Assembly: GCA_000341795.1 (NCBI GenBank)
Contig: AODO01000032.1
Coordinates: 1-64,000 of the forward strand
Direction of reading: 5' to 3'
DNA from: Rhodococcus triatomae BKS 15-14
GTDB lineage: Bacteria; Actinomycetota; Actinomycetes; Mycobacteriales; Mycobacteriaceae
DNA: 64,000 nt
Both the position numbers and the translations under genes were made by a program. Positions 25,890 to 34,845 of the stretch are shown piece by piece; position 1 is the stretch's first letter, and each line of letters starts with the position of its first letter. Under the pieces are notes generated by a model that saw only the letters and a program-made list of their open reading frames with translations, did no database searches and was not told the DNA's origin.

Positions 25890-26804
25890 ATGCGCCTGCG
25901 CCTCGGTAGACCCGACATCGCCACGTACCGCGACCGGTTCGACGTCCCGGCCGCAGGCGCCGGGCTCGCCGTCACATTTCTCGGAGTCTCGACCCTGCTG
26001 ATCGAGGACGGTGTTTCGGCGATCATGACCGACGGCTACTTCAGCCGCCCGTCACTCGCCAGGGTCGGTCTGCGCCGGATCGCACCGGACCCCGCGCGCA
26101 TCGACGAGGCCCTCGGCCGAGCGGGCGTCGCGACACTCGACGCGGTGATTCCGGTGCACACCCATTTCGACCACGCACTGGACTCCGCCGTGGTCGCCGA
26201 GCGCACCGGCGCGGTCCTCGTCGGTGGCGGCTCCGCCACACAGGTCGGCCGGGGTCACGGCCTACCCGCCGACCGGTTGGTGGCCGTGACACCGGGCGCC
26301 CCGATGCGGTTCGGCGGTTTCGAGGTGACGCTCGTCGAGTCGCACCACTGCCCACCCGACCGGTATCCCGGCACGATCACCGCGCCCGTCGTGCCGCCCG
26401 TGCGCGCGTCCGCCTTCCGCTGCGGCGAGGCCTGGTCGACGCTGGTCCGACACGCCGGTTCCGGGCGATCGGCTCTCGTCCAGGGCAGCGCCGGATTCGT
26501 ACCGGGAGCGCTCGACGGCGCGAGCGCGGACGTCTCCTATCTCGGCGTCGGACAGCTCGGCATCCAGCCCGACGACTACATCGAGAGGTACTGGCACGAG
26601 ACCGTGACGACGGTCGGCGCCCGTCGGGCGGTCCTCGTCCACTGGGACGACTTCTTCCGCCCGCTCACGCGCCCACTGCGGGCACTGCCCTTCGCGGGCG
26701 ACGACCTCGACCGCACCATGTCGGTGCTCGTGCCGCTCGCCGACCGGGACGGCGTCGCGCTCTCCTTCCCCACCGTCTTCGCCCGCGAGAACCCCTGGGC
26801 GTGA
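25890..26804 (+). CDS. MBL-fold metallo-hydrolase
   Basis: A 304-aa protein with the metallo-beta-lactamase fold. LLIEDGVSAIMTDGYFSRP is the usual first sheet and loop, VIPVHTHFDHALD contains the HxHxDH metal motif, and LVESHHC and VLVHWDDF supply later ligands. The variant resembles the UlaG/lactonase-like branch. There is no signal peptide. The substrate is not evident. The 3' end abuts, in the opposite orientation, a truncated VWA gene, so the boundary may mark an old rearrangement. Confidence 0.82.
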   Translation: MRLRLGRPDIATYRDRFDVPAAGAGLAVTFLGVSTLLIEDGVSAIMTDGYFSRPSLARVGLRRIAPDPARIDEALGRAGVATLDAVIPVHTHFDHALDSAVVAERTGAVLVGGGSATQVGRGHGLPADRLVAVTPGAPMRFGGFEVTLVESHHCPPDRYPGTITAPVVPPVRASAFRCGEAWSTLVRHAGSGRSALVQGSAGFVPGALDGASADVSYLGVGQLGIQPDDYIERYWHETVTTVGARRAVLVHWDDFFRPLTRPLRALPFAGDDLDRTMSVLVPLADRDGVALSFPTVFARENPWA

Positions 26805-26805
26805 C

Positions 26806-27170
26806 CCGAGGACGCTCGCCTTGCCCGGAGCGAAGCCCTTGCCCGCCCCCACCGACACCGCGTCGATGTTCGCACCGAGAAACACGTAGTCCCAGGCGAA
26901 GTCGCGCTCCTGCCGGGTGATCGTCGACTTCACCGCATCGAGATCCCACTCGGTGCTGGCGTTCTCGTGCCCGTCCGTGATCACCACGACGATCACGGTG
27001 CCGGGCCGTTCGTGCTCCGGCGCGGCCGCGAGTTCCTCTCCGATCTCCGTGGTGAAGCGCCCGATTCCGTCGAGCAGCGCGGTGCTGCCACGGGGGCGCA
27101 ACTCCAGAGCAGGCACCTCACCGATCGGGATCGACCGGTAGACGCGCTCGTGGTCGTTGTCGAACTGGGA
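26806..27170 (-). pseudogene. VWA-domain protein remnant
   Basis: The minus strand encodes a continuous piece of a von Willebrand factor A protein: QFDNDHERVYRSIP, LRPRGSTALLDGIGRF, GTVIVVVITDGHENAS, WDYVFLGANIDAVSVGAG. Intact relatives begin with a MIDAS segment (DxSGSM); here the upstream frame becomes unrelated sequence and no start codon fits. The C-terminal end runs straight into sequence antisense to the MBL gene without a stop. Both ends are missing, so it is called a decayed fragment. No frameshift is seen within the remaining 120 codons. Confidence 0.7.
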
Positions 27171-27438
27171 CGGGCGAACCCGGTCCGGTCGCCGACGAGT
27201 CGTCACGGTCGACCGTGCGTCACCGAGTTCGGCGCGGTTGCCGATGCCTCGCAGCCGTGCCGCCGAGGGTGCCGGCCGATCCCGGACGATCCCGGAGCCG
27301 CCTCGGCCCCCGGTGCGTCCAACAGACGAGACACCGAACAGGACGAGACCGCCGGCGTGAACTCGACCGGCGCCTGATCGCAGCCGACAGGCTCGTGCGA
27401 GAGTGCACACGACGAACCCACCCAGCGAAAGAGAGCGC

Positions 27439-28224
27439 ATGAGCACGCACCTTCCGATTCGACGCCTGCTTGCCGCCGGCCTGCTCGCCGGCGCGGTTGC
27501 CGCGGCGGCAACGGGCTGCGGTGACGAGACGTCCGGCACAGCGCAGTCCGCCGAATCGGCACCGGTCGCCGAGCTGTCGGCGTCCTCGTCCCCCGCCGAG
27601 AAGCTCGAGGCGGCCGTGACCCGGACGCTGAATGCGGGACCCATCCGCGTGTCCACCGTCGCCGACGGGGTCACGACCGAGAGTCAGCTCGACTACTCCC
27701 AGCGAGTCACCTACACCGAGATGGGCGACGCGTCGTCCCCCGTTCAGGGCGTGCTCATGCGGGACGACGTCGTGTTCGTGCTGCCCGGTCAGGGCGCCGA
27801 GGGCGCGAAGCCGGGCACCTGGTACCGGATCGCCGACAGCAACGGCATGTCGGGGATGCTGGGCAAGACCTTCGACTCCGAGTTCGTGAAGAAGCTGGTG
27901 CTGAGCTCGAAGGAGATCGTGGAGAGCGGCCGGGAGGACGTGGACGGCACTTCGACGACGCATTTCGTGGTGACCCCCGACCCCGAGGTGATGATCGACC
28001 TGGCCATGGAGGCGCTCCCCGAGGAGATGAAGACGTCGGGCGTCGATCTCCGGGCGGCGATGCGCCCGCAGGTCCCGACCGCGCTCCACTACTGGGTCGG
28101 TGACGACGGTTATCTGGTGAAGGAGGACGACGGCGCGCAGGTGAAGACGTACCACTCGTTCGGCGAGCCGCTCGACCTGCCGGAGTTCGACGAGGACACC
28201 GTCGAGGTCCTGCCGGGCGCCTGA
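27439..28224 (+). CDS. Putative LppX/LprG-like lipoprotein
   Basis: A 261-aa exported lipoprotein with basic RR, a hydrophobic core and a lipobox-like ATGC at Cys27. A Ser/Ala-rich linker (about 30-50) and a single beta-rich domain follow, including GTWYRIAD and HYWVGDDGYLVKEDDG. The pattern resembles the LppX/LprA/F/G or LolA-like lipid carriers of actinobacteria, though this was recognised only from general layout. ATG 27439 has an AAAGAGAG ribosome site. It is followed by a strong hairpin and has no obvious operon partner. Confidence 0.72.
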   Translation: MSTHLPIRRLLAAGLLAGAVAAAATGCGDETSGTAQSAESAPVAELSASSSPAEKLEAAVTRTLNAGPIRVSTVADGVTTESQLDYSQRVTYTEMGDASSPVQGVLMRDDVVFVLPGQGAEGAKPGTWYRIADSNGMSGMLGKTFDSEFVKKLVLSSKEIVESGREDVDGTSTTHFVVTPDPEVMIDLAMEALPEEMKTSGVDLRAAMRPQVPTALHYWVGDDGYLVKEDDGAQVKTYHSFGEPLDLPEFDEDTVEVLPGA

Positions 28225-28245
28225 CCGCCGGAGTCCTGTCCGCGC

Positions 28246-28289
28246 ACAACCCCTGCGCACCGGCGAAGAGCCGTGTGCACAGGGGTTGT
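28246..28289. terminator. Hairpin between lipoprotein and ABC permease
   Basis: 15-bp arms (28246-28260 and 28275-28289, one mismatch) enclose an inner CGGC/GCCG stem. It lies between two convergent stops. Confidence 0.78.
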
Positions 28290-28295
28290 CGTGTG

Positions 28296-29120
28296 TCAGA
28301 TGCTGCGCATGACCGCCCGAATGCCGACCCACAGGCCGACCGCGCACGTGGCGAGCGCCGCGACGATCCCCCACGCGACGTCGGCGTCCCACATGATGCC
28401 GGTGAACAGGGCCCGTTCGGCGTCGACGATGTAGGTGAGCGGATTGCCATTCGACACCGCCTGCATCCAGCCGGGACCGGATTCCAGCGGCAGCATCATG
28501 CCGGCGAGGAGCAGCAGCGGGAAGATCACCGACTGTTGCACCCCCCAGAACACCCATTCGCGACCCTTCGCGGCCAGCCCGAGCGCGTAGGACAGCGCAC
28601 CGAGCCCGATACCGAAGACACCGAGGATCAGCAGCCCGACGAGGACGTGCAACGGGTAGAACGTGAGCCCGAACGGGATGGCGACGACCGTGATCAGCAG
28701 GGCTTGCACCACCAGCGGCGCGAACTCCTTGAGCGCGCGGCCGACCAGGATCGACGACCGGTCCAACGGTGTCGCGAGGATGCGTTCGTAGGCGCCGGTC
28801 ATCAACTCGTACAGCAGGTTTCCGCCGACCATGCCGGTGCCGAAGATCGCGATCATGACCAGCACACCGGGCAGGAACCACTGCAGTGCCGACTCGCCCT
28901 CGATGCCCCCGGCGCCGAGCATCCCGTCGAGCAGCGGGCCGAAGAGTCCGAGGAACACCAGCGGCTGCAGCAGCGAGAAGATCAGCGAGAAGGGATCGCG
29001 CAGCACGACGAGGATCTCGCGGGTGAACACCGCGCCGGTGTCGTGCACCCACTTGCCGACGCGAGAGCGGTCGGCGACGGGATAGGGCGTGGTGTCGGTT
29101 CGGGTGATGACGTCGGTCAT
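28296..29120 (-). CDS. ABC-2 type transporter permease
   Basis: A 274-aa DrrB-like permease with six predicted membrane helices. It has the cytoplasmic N-terminus with REILVVLRDPFSLIFSLLQP, the EILATPL-like AYERILATPLDRSSILVGR loop characteristic of ABC-2 exporters, and a C-terminal YIVDAERALFTG segment. The start overlaps the stop of the ATPase by 4 bp (ATGA), so the two subunits are coupled. Probably exports a drug or lipid; the substrate is unknown. Confidence 0.9.
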   Translation of the reverse strand: MTDVITRTDTTPYPVADRSRVGKWVHDTGAVFTREILVVLRDPFSLIFSLLQPLVFLGLFGPLLDGMLGAGGIEGESALQWFLPGVLVMIAIFGTGMVGGNLLYELMTGAYERILATPLDRSSILVGRALKEFAPLVVQALLITVVAIPFGLTFYPLHVLVGLLILGVFGIGLGALSYALGLAAKGREWVFWGVQQSVIFPLLLLAGMMLPLESGPGWMQAVSNGNPLTYIVDAERALFTGIMWDADVAWGIVAALATCAVGLWVGIRAVMRSI

Positions 29121-30112
29121 GCCGCCTCCTCGCGCAGGGACCTGCCGGTCAGATTCAGGAACACGTCGTCGAGCGACGCGGGTTTGACGTCGGTGGACGC
29201 GACCGCGACCCCGGCCGAGTCCAGGGTGCGCAGCAGCGGCGGCACGAGTTCCGGGCCGTTGTGGGTGGTGAGCGCCAGCCGGACCACGCCACCGTCGGTG
29301 ACGGTCTCCTCGACACCGGTCACGGTGGCGGGCAGCACCGAGCGGGCGGCGGCCGCCCCTTCCCCGGGGGCCAACTCCACGGTGACGACGTCGTCCGCGT
29401 AGTCGCGTTTGAGCACCGCGGGCGTGGCGTCCGCAATGACGGTGCCGTGGTCGATCAGCACGATCCGCTCCGCCATCGCATCGGCCTCGTCGAGATAGTG
29501 CGTGGTCAGGAGCAGCGTCATCTCGTTCTGCTCACGCAGCCGCAGCACGTGGTCCCACAGGTTCGCGCGTGCGTGCGGATCCAGGCCGGTGGTCGGCTCG
29601 TCGAGGAACAGCAGCCGCGGGTGGTTCATCAGGCCCATCGCGACGTCGAGGCGCCTGCGCTGGCCTCCGGACAGCGACTGGACCGTGCGCTTCTCCAGGC
29701 CCGTCAGCTCGAGTGCGTCGAGCAGTTCGGCGGAGCGGGCGCGGGCCACATCGGCGGGCACGGCGTAGAACCGTGCCTGGTTGCGCAGCTCGTCCCCCAC
29801 CCGGTACGAGTAGCCGCCCGCGTTGCCCTGCCCGACGTAGCCGATTCGCGCCCGGACCGCCGCGGGCTCGCGCACCACGTCGCAGCCCGCGACCTCTGCG
29901 CTCCCGGAGGTGGGGCTCAGTACCGAGGTGAGCATGCGCATCGTGGTGGATTTCCCCGCCCCGTTGGGGCCGAGGAAGGCGACGAGTTCGCCCTGTTTCA
30001 CGTCGAGGTCCACGCCCTTGACCGCCTCGACGGTCTCCTTCTTGCGACGAAAGGTCTTCGTGAGCCCCCTCGCCCGAATCGCATTTTCCGTACGCCGTAC
30101 CGATTCAGTCAC
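29117..30112 (-). CDS. ABC transporter ATP-binding protein (DrrA-like)
   Basis: A 331-aa ATPase of the daunorubicin-resistance type. Walker A FLGPNGAGKSTT (about residues 45-56), signature QSLSGGQRRRLDVAMGL, Walker B LLFLDEPTTGLDP and H-loop LLLTTHYLDEA are all intact. A C-terminal regulatory extension (about 230-331) follows. The start is GTG 30112, supported by TACCGT 7 nt upstream (leaderless pattern). That hexamer overlaps an inverted repeat shared with the divergent TetR gene, so TetR repression of this exporter is likely. Confidence 0.92.
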   Translation of the reverse strand: MTESVRRTENAIRARGLTKTFRRKKETVEAVKGVDLDVKQGELVAFLGPNGAGKSTTMRMLTSVLSPTSGSAEVAGCDVVREPAAVRARIGYVGQGNAGGYSYRVGDELRNQARFYAVPADVARARSAELLDALELTGLEKRTVQSLSGGQRRRLDVAMGLMNHPRLLFLDEPTTGLDPHARANLWDHVLRLREQNEMTLLLTTHYLDEADAMAERIVLIDHGTVIADATPAVLKRDYADDVVTVELAPGEGAAAARSVLPATVTGVEETVTDGGVVRLALTTHNGPELVPPLLRTLDSAGVAVASTDVKPASLDDVFLNLTGRSLREEAA

Positions 30113-30127
30113 GAGATTTACGGTACG
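30096..30127. promoter_or_regulatory. Shared operator/promoter, TetR - ABC exporter
   Basis: CGTACCG (30096-30102) and CGGTACG (30121-30127) form an inverted repeat with 18 bp between. The right half overlaps the ABC gene's TACCGT -10 (plus-strand 30120-30125). A further symmetric GTACGCCGTAC lies at 30090-30100. The arrangement fits repression of the exporter by the adjacent TetR. Confidence 0.45.
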
Positions 30128-30170
30128 CTGCACGAGAAATCTGCGCAACGGAAAGTCCGAGGAAGGTTCC

Positions 30171-31079
30171 ATGAGCGACTCGACCCCCGAGACGCCCGAG
30201 ACGAGCATCGCCTCGGAGGTTCCCGCGGCGAACAACCAGCGCTTCGCCCCCCTGTGGGACGAGCCGGCCCCGCCACCGACCCGCGGCAGGCCCGCCCGGG
30301 TGAACCGCGCCCAGGTGGTGGACGCCGCCGTCGCCGTCGCCGACGAGCACGGCCTCGACGCGGTGTCCATGCGATCGGTGGCCAGGGCACTCGGCGTGGG
30401 GACGATGACGCTCTACTCCCACGTCCCGAGCCGCAACCACCTCGTCGACGCGATGGTCGACCGCGCCTACGGGGACTTCACCCTCCCCGATCGCAGCCTG
30501 CCCTGGCGGCCTGCACTCGAGGCCTATGCCCGCGGCTACTTCGCACTGCTGCGGGCACACCCCTGGCTGACCGTCATCAACACCTGGCGAATGCCGCTGG
30601 CACCCAACGTGTTCGATGCCGACGAAGCCGGTTTCCGGATACTGGTCGACACCGGACTGTCCGCCGGCCAGGTTGTCGAGACGATCGGGATCGTCACCCA
30701 GACCGTGTCCGGATTCGCGCGTTCCGCCGCCGCCGAGGACGCCGACCAGCGCAGCCAGGGCACCGACTACGAGACCTACTGGGCCGCGCAGACCGACTTC
30801 TGGCAGAACACCTTCGAGCCCGGTCGGTACCCGACGATGACGAGACTGTGGACCGTCGGCGCGTTCGACAACGGCGCCACCCCGTTCGAACTGCGCATCG
30901 GCGCCCTCCTCGACACCATCGAGCTGCTCATCGCGAAGTCCTCCGCCGAACCCATCCCGTCGTTCGACGACTGCATGGCGGCGCCGTGGCCGGAACCCGA
31001 GAGCGACTGCCCCTCGCCGACCGAACAGCGGGACCGCCCCGACACGCCCACCGACACCGCTAATGGTGCGAAGGCCTGA
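30171..31079 (+). CDS. TetR/AcrR-family regulator of the adjacent ABC exporter
   Basis: A 302-aa regulator with an unusually long N-terminal acidic/proline tail (about 40 residues) and then a TetR HTH (about 45-92: AVAVADEHGLDAVSMRSVARALGVGTMTLYSHVPSRNHLVD). The C-terminal domain is of the TetR_C type found with drug exporters. ATG 30171 has GAGGAAGG at the right distance. It is divergent from the ABC ATPase, sharing a 58-bp control region. Its stop lies 35 bp before ramB. Confidence 0.9.
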   Translation: MSDSTPETPETSIASEVPAANNQRFAPLWDEPAPPPTRGRPARVNRAQVVDAAVAVADEHGLDAVSMRSVARALGVGTMTLYSHVPSRNHLVDAMVDRAYGDFTLPDRSLPWRPALEAYARGYFALLRAHPWLTVINTWRMPLAPNVFDADEAGFRILVDTGLSAGQVVETIGIVTQTVSGFARSAAAEDADQRSQGTDYETYWAAQTDFWQNTFEPGRYPTMTRLWTVGAFDNGATPFELRIGALLDTIELLIAKSSAEPIPSFDDCMAAPWPEPESDCPSPTEQRDRPDTPTDTANGAKA

Positions 31080-31108
31080 TTGCGAAGGCTGGGAAACGCA
31101 CCTAACCT
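31067..31108 (+). promoter_or_regulatory. ramB promoter region with repeated TGCGAAGGC
   Basis: Two direct copies of TGCGAAGGC (31067-31075 and 31081-31089) are followed by the leaderless -10 TAACCT (31103-31108), 6 nt before the ramB ATG. TTGCGAAG also occurs beside the aceA RamB box, so autoregulation is plausible. Confidence 0.5.
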
Positions 31109-31114
31109 GGTGCA

Positions 31115-32533
31115 ATGGCCAAGACCTTCGTCGGGGCACGTCTCCGGCAGCTGCGCACCGAACGCGGAATGAGCCAGGCCGCGCTGGCCAAGACCCTCGA
31201 GATCTCGGCCAGCTATCTCAACCAGATCGAGCACGACGTCCGGCCGCTCACCGTCCCTGTCCTGCTCCGCATCACCGAGATGTTCGGCGTCGACACGTCG
31301 TTCTTCTCCTCCCAGGACGACACGCGCCTGATCGCCGAGCTCCGGGAGGTCGCCCTCGACCAGGAGATCGGGTTCGAGGCGGACCCACAGGAACTCGCCG
31401 AGATGGTCTCCGCACACCCGACACTCGCCCGCGCGGTCGTGAACATGCACCGCCGGTACCGCAACACCACGGCCCAGCTGGCCGCGGCGACAGAGGACCG
31501 GTACAGCGACGGCAGCGGATCCGGCTCCATCACGATGCCGCACGAGGAGGTGCGCGACTACTTCTACCAACGCCAGAACTATCTGCACGACCTCGACACG
31601 GCCGCCGAGGATCTCACCGCCCGGATGCGGTTCCACCGAGGCGACGTCGCGGGCGAGATCGCCAAGCGGCTCCAGAACGTCCACGACGTCCAGATCGTGC
31701 AACGCATCGACCTCGGTGAGGGCGTCCTGCACCGATACGACCCGGAACTGCGGGTCCTGGAGATCTCCCCGCACCTGTCGGGCGGTCAGCGGGTCTTCAA
31801 GTTCGCCGCGGAACTCGCCTACCTCGAATACGGCGACCTCATCGAGAAACTCGTCGACGACGGCAGTTTCACCTCCGATTCGTCCCGTTCCCTGGCGAAG
31901 CTGGGCCTGGCCAATTACTTCGCCGCCGCGACCGTGCTCCCCTACGGACAGTTCCACGACGTCGCGGAGGACTTCCGGTACGACGTCGAGCGGCTCTCGG
32001 CGTTCTTCTCGCAGTCCTACGAGACGATCTGCCATCGACTGTCCACGCTCCAGCGACCCAAACTGCGTGGAGTGCCGTTCTCGTTCGTCCGCGTCGACCG
32101 GGCCGGGAACATGTCGAAACGGCAGTCCGCCACGGGCTTCCACTTCTCGTCCAGCGGCGGCACCTGCCCGCTCTGGAACGTGTACGAGACGTTCGCCTAC
32201 CCGGGCAAGCTGATGACCCAGATCGCACAGATGCCGGACGGCCGCAACTACCTGTGGGTCGCCCGGACCGTCGAGCGTCGGGCCGCCAGGTACGGCCAGC
32301 CCGGCAAGACCTTCGCGATCGGACTCGGCTGCGAGCTACGGCACGCCCACCGCACCGTCTACGCGGACGGCCTGAACATCGGATCCGACGCCGCTGCGAC
32401 GCCCATCGGCTCCGGATGCCGGGTGTGCGAACGGATGAACTGCCCGCAGCGGGCGTTTCCGCCGCTCGGTAAGGAGCTCGACATCAACGAGCACCGCAGT
32501 TCCGTCTCTCCGTATCAGATCGCGGAGTCGTGA
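31115..32533 (+). CDS. ramB: RamB-like transcriptional regulator (acetate metabolism)
   Basis: Controls glyoxylate-shunt and acetate genes in corynebacteria and mycobacteria. The 472-aa protein has an N-terminal XRE helix-turn-helix (about 8-65: LRTERGMSQAALAKTLEISASYLNQIEHDVRP). An IrrE/ScfR-like middle domain (about 150-300) and the C-terminal short-chain fatty acyl regulator domain with CRVCERMNCPQRAFPP (about 433-448) follow. That cysteine cluster is conserved in RamB. TAACCT lies 6 nt before the ATG. The 3' end overlaps the convergent gene by 50 bp. Orthologue of Rv0465c. Confidence 0.93.
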   Translation: MAKTFVGARLRQLRTERGMSQAALAKTLEISASYLNQIEHDVRPLTVPVLLRITEMFGVDTSFFSSQDDTRLIAELREVALDQEIGFEADPQELAEMVSAHPTLARAVVNMHRRYRNTTAQLAAATEDRYSDGSGSGSITMPHEEVRDYFYQRQNYLHDLDTAAEDLTARMRFHRGDVAGEIAKRLQNVHDVQIVQRIDLGEGVLHRYDPELRVLEISPHLSGGQRVFKFAAELAYLEYGDLIEKLVDDGSFTSDSSRSLAKLGLANYFAAATVLPYGQFHDVAEDFRYDVERLSAFFSQSYETICHRLSTLQRPKLRGVPFSFVRVDRAGNMSKRQSATGFHFSSSGGTCPLWNVYETFAYPGKLMTQIAQMPDGRNYLWVARTVERRAARYGQPGKTFAIGLGCELRHAHRTVYADGLNIGSDAAATPIGSGCRVCERMNCPQRAFPPLGKELDINEHRSSVSPYQIAES

Positions 32534-33842
32534 CGGCCTCGACCGAGGTGAGGGTGCCCGCGGGCGTCCACGTCCCGCGGCCGGCCGGGGCCGGATAGCC
32601 GGGCCAGGCGAGCACCTGCACCGCGTCGTCCGGGTCGACGGCGGTCAGCGCGAGCGTGTCGGTGTCCTCCCAGTACGCGACGCAGACCGCTTCGGAGACC
32701 GACCCGAGGCACACCCACTCGTCCCACACCCCCGCGAGGTCACGGCGCCGGTGCCGGATCTCCCCCGCCTCGGTGACCGCGACGGCCACGAGTCCGTGTG
32801 CGGGGTGGCCGACCGCGCTGACGGCGGCGACGCCCTGCCCCAGCGACTCCCAGGCCCCCTCGGGCGTACCGTCGAACACACGGTGGCGCAGCTTCCCGTC
32901 GGACCCCGCCACCAGGACGTGCGCCGCCCCACCCGGCATGGGAACGGCCGCCACGGACAGGGGGTCGCGCTGCCCCAGCGGGACCCAGTCCGCCGCGGCG
33001 CCGGGGCGCACACCGCAGGCGACGAGTTCCCCGCCCGCGGTCGTCGCCACGAGGGCGGGCCCGGCCGCGCCGGCGCAGGCGATCACTCCGTTGCGGAACG
33101 GTCCACCGAGCGGGGTGGACTCCCCGTTGCCCTGGGCGTCGAGCGACCCGTCGGGCCACTGTCGTACCGTGACGGGCCCCGCGGGGGTGTCGATGTGGAC
33201 GCGACCGGCGAGGGCGACACCGGACGACGTCGCGTCGGTCCGTGTCCGCAGATGCAGGGCGCGATACTCCGCCGGGTCGGCCACCCACTCGTCCGTCCCC
33301 GCGGGGACCGTGCCGACGTACCGGGCCGCGGCACCCTCCGTCGCGATCCGTACGGTGCAGTCCGCGGGAGGCCGATCGAAGCGCACCTCGTGCACGGAAC
33401 CGGGATCGGTCCAGGCGAATCGGGTCTGCTCCCCCGGCGCGGTCACCTCCGCCCAGCAGGAGATCGACAGCGCTGTGCGCCAACGCAACTGGACGGAGTC
33501 ACGGTGAACCGTGACTCGGCTCATCCGGATCCGCTCGCTCGGCGTCACGGGGACCGGCGCCGACTCGAGGGCGGTGGTGACGACCAGCGTGGCGAGCACC
33601 TGCCCCAGCGCCGAGCGCAGCGTGAAGGTCTGGGTCTGATTGAGGGTCACCGTCGTGACCGCCGACCCCGTCCGGCCGAATCCGCACACGGACTCCGCTC
33701 CCCCGTCGATCCGGAGTGTCAGCCGACCCGACGCGAGGGTTCCGGTGTCCCACGTGACGGCCACCGGAACGGTCGAGTCGACCCCGCTCGGCGTGAAGAC
33801 CACGGGGTTCCGCGCCGGGGGCAGCAGGGACAGCAGCGCCAT
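32484..33842 (-). CDS. Hypothetical protein with PLL-like beta-propeller C-terminal half
   Basis: A 452-aa protein without a signal peptide or membrane segment. Residues 1-190 are beta-rich with no recognised domain. The C-terminal half has repeated blades of about 48 residues (GPALVATTAGGELVACGVR, AAHVLVAGSDGKLRHRVFDG, HGLVAVAVTEAGEIRHRRRD), each ending with a Trp-containing strand, as in PLL-type fucose-binding propellers. Carbohydrate binding is an inference only. ATG 33842 has AGGAGG 7 nt upstream. The 3' end overlaps ramB by 50 bp tail-to-tail. Confidence 0.68.
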   Translation of the reverse strand: MALLSLLPPARNPVVFTPSGVDSTVPVAVTWDTGTLASGRLTLRIDGGAESVCGFGRTGSAVTTVTLNQTQTFTLRSALGQVLATLVVTTALESAPVPVTPSERIRMSRVTVHRDSVQLRWRTALSISCWAEVTAPGEQTRFAWTDPGSVHEVRFDRPPADCTVRIATEGAAARYVGTVPAGTDEWVADPAEYRALHLRTRTDATSSGVALAGRVHIDTPAGPVTVRQWPDGSLDAQGNGESTPLGGPFRNGVIACAGAAGPALVATTAGGELVACGVRPGAAADWVPLGQRDPLSVAAVPMPGGAAHVLVAGSDGKLRHRVFDGTPEGAWESLGQGVAAVSAVGHPAHGLVAVAVTEAGEIRHRRRDLAGVWDEWVCLGSVSEAVCVAYWEDTDTLALTAVDPDDAVQVLAWPGYPAPAGRGTWTPAGTLTSVEAVTTPRSDTERRNCGAR

Positions 33843-33975
33843 CGGCTCCCTCCTGACAGACAGGCACCCCACCCTACCGACGCCACCCCGATTCGCCGGC
33901 AGCCGCGGCGCGGACTCGCCTCGCGAGTCGAAGATGCCTGTTATTTTGCGTACGACGCCGACATCGGGGGGACAC

Positions 33976-34845
33976 ATGGCACGCCAGTTCGACGAACTCC
34001 TGGCCGGACGCCGGGTGCTCGTCACCGGCGCGGCGCGCGGCATCGGTGCCGCCCTCGCCACCCGACTGCACCGCCGCGGCGCCCGGGTCGCACTGCTCGG
34101 GCTGGACCCCGAACTGCTCGAACAGGTCGCCGTCACGTGCGGCCGCGCCCCCTGGCGGCACTGCGACGTCCGGGACCCGGACGCCCTCGAACGGGCGGTG
34201 AACGAACTGGTCGGCGGCCTCGGCGGGCTGGACGTCGTGGTCGCGAACGCCGGGGTCGGCGCCCAGCTGCCGATGGTCGGCGGCGACCCGGAGGTCATGC
34301 GGCAGACCGTCGAGGTGAACCTGATGGGCACCTATCACACGTTGCGCATCGCCGGGGAGCACCTCGGTCACTCGAACGGGTACGCACTCGTGGTGGCGTC
34401 CGGCGCCGCCGGGGTGTCGCTGCCGCTGCTGGGCGCGTACAGCGCCACCTCCGCCGCGACCGAGGCCCTGGCCAACACACTTCGCGTGGAGATGCGGCAC
34501 CTGGGCACCCGCGTCGGCGTCGGATACCTCGGCGAGATCGACACCGAGATGGTGAGCATCGGATTCGACAGCGCCGCCGCGGACAAGATCCGGTGGTCCG
34601 GCATGTTCACGTCGCTGTCGCCCACGGAAACCGCAGTCGCGGCGCTGGAGAAGGGAATCGCACTGCGGCGCAGGAAGATCTATGCCCCGGCCTGGGTGGG
34701 CGGCGTGATGCGCCTGCGAACACCAGCGCAGCGGATCGTCGATCTGCGTCCGCAGCCGTCGATGGCGACGGCCCTCGCGATCGCGCGGACCGAGCGGGCC
34801 CGGTTCACCACCCCGCTCGCCGGCCGAAAGGAACCGACCACATGA
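33976..34845 (+). CDS. Short-chain dehydrogenase-like protein lacking the catalytic Lys
   Basis: A 289-aa SDR-fold protein with cofactor motif VLVTGAARGIGAALA and the NAG motif VVANAGVG. The usual catalytic set Ser-Tyr-x3-Lys appears as Ser142, Tyr155 and Ser159 (YSATS, codon TCC), so the lysine that lowers the tyrosine pKa is absent. Reductase activity may be lost or altered. The C-terminal part (LRTPAQRIVDLRP) resembles lipid-modifying SDRs in mycobacteria. Its stop overlaps the start of the carboxymuconolactone-decarboxylase-like gene by 4 bp, so the two are made together. Confidence 0.85.
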   Translation: MARQFDELLAGRRVLVTGAARGIGAALATRLHRRGARVALLGLDPELLEQVAVTCGRAPWRHCDVRDPDALERAVNELVGGLGGLDVVVANAGVGAQLPMVGGDPEVMRQTVEVNLMGTYHTLRIAGEHLGHSNGYALVVASGAAGVSLPLLGAYSATSAATEALANTLRVEMRHLGTRVGVGYLGEIDTEMVSIGFDSAAADKIRWSGMFTSLSPTETAVAALEKGIALRRRKIYAPAWVGGVMRLRTPAQRIVDLRPQPSMATALAIARTERARFTTPLAGRKEPTT

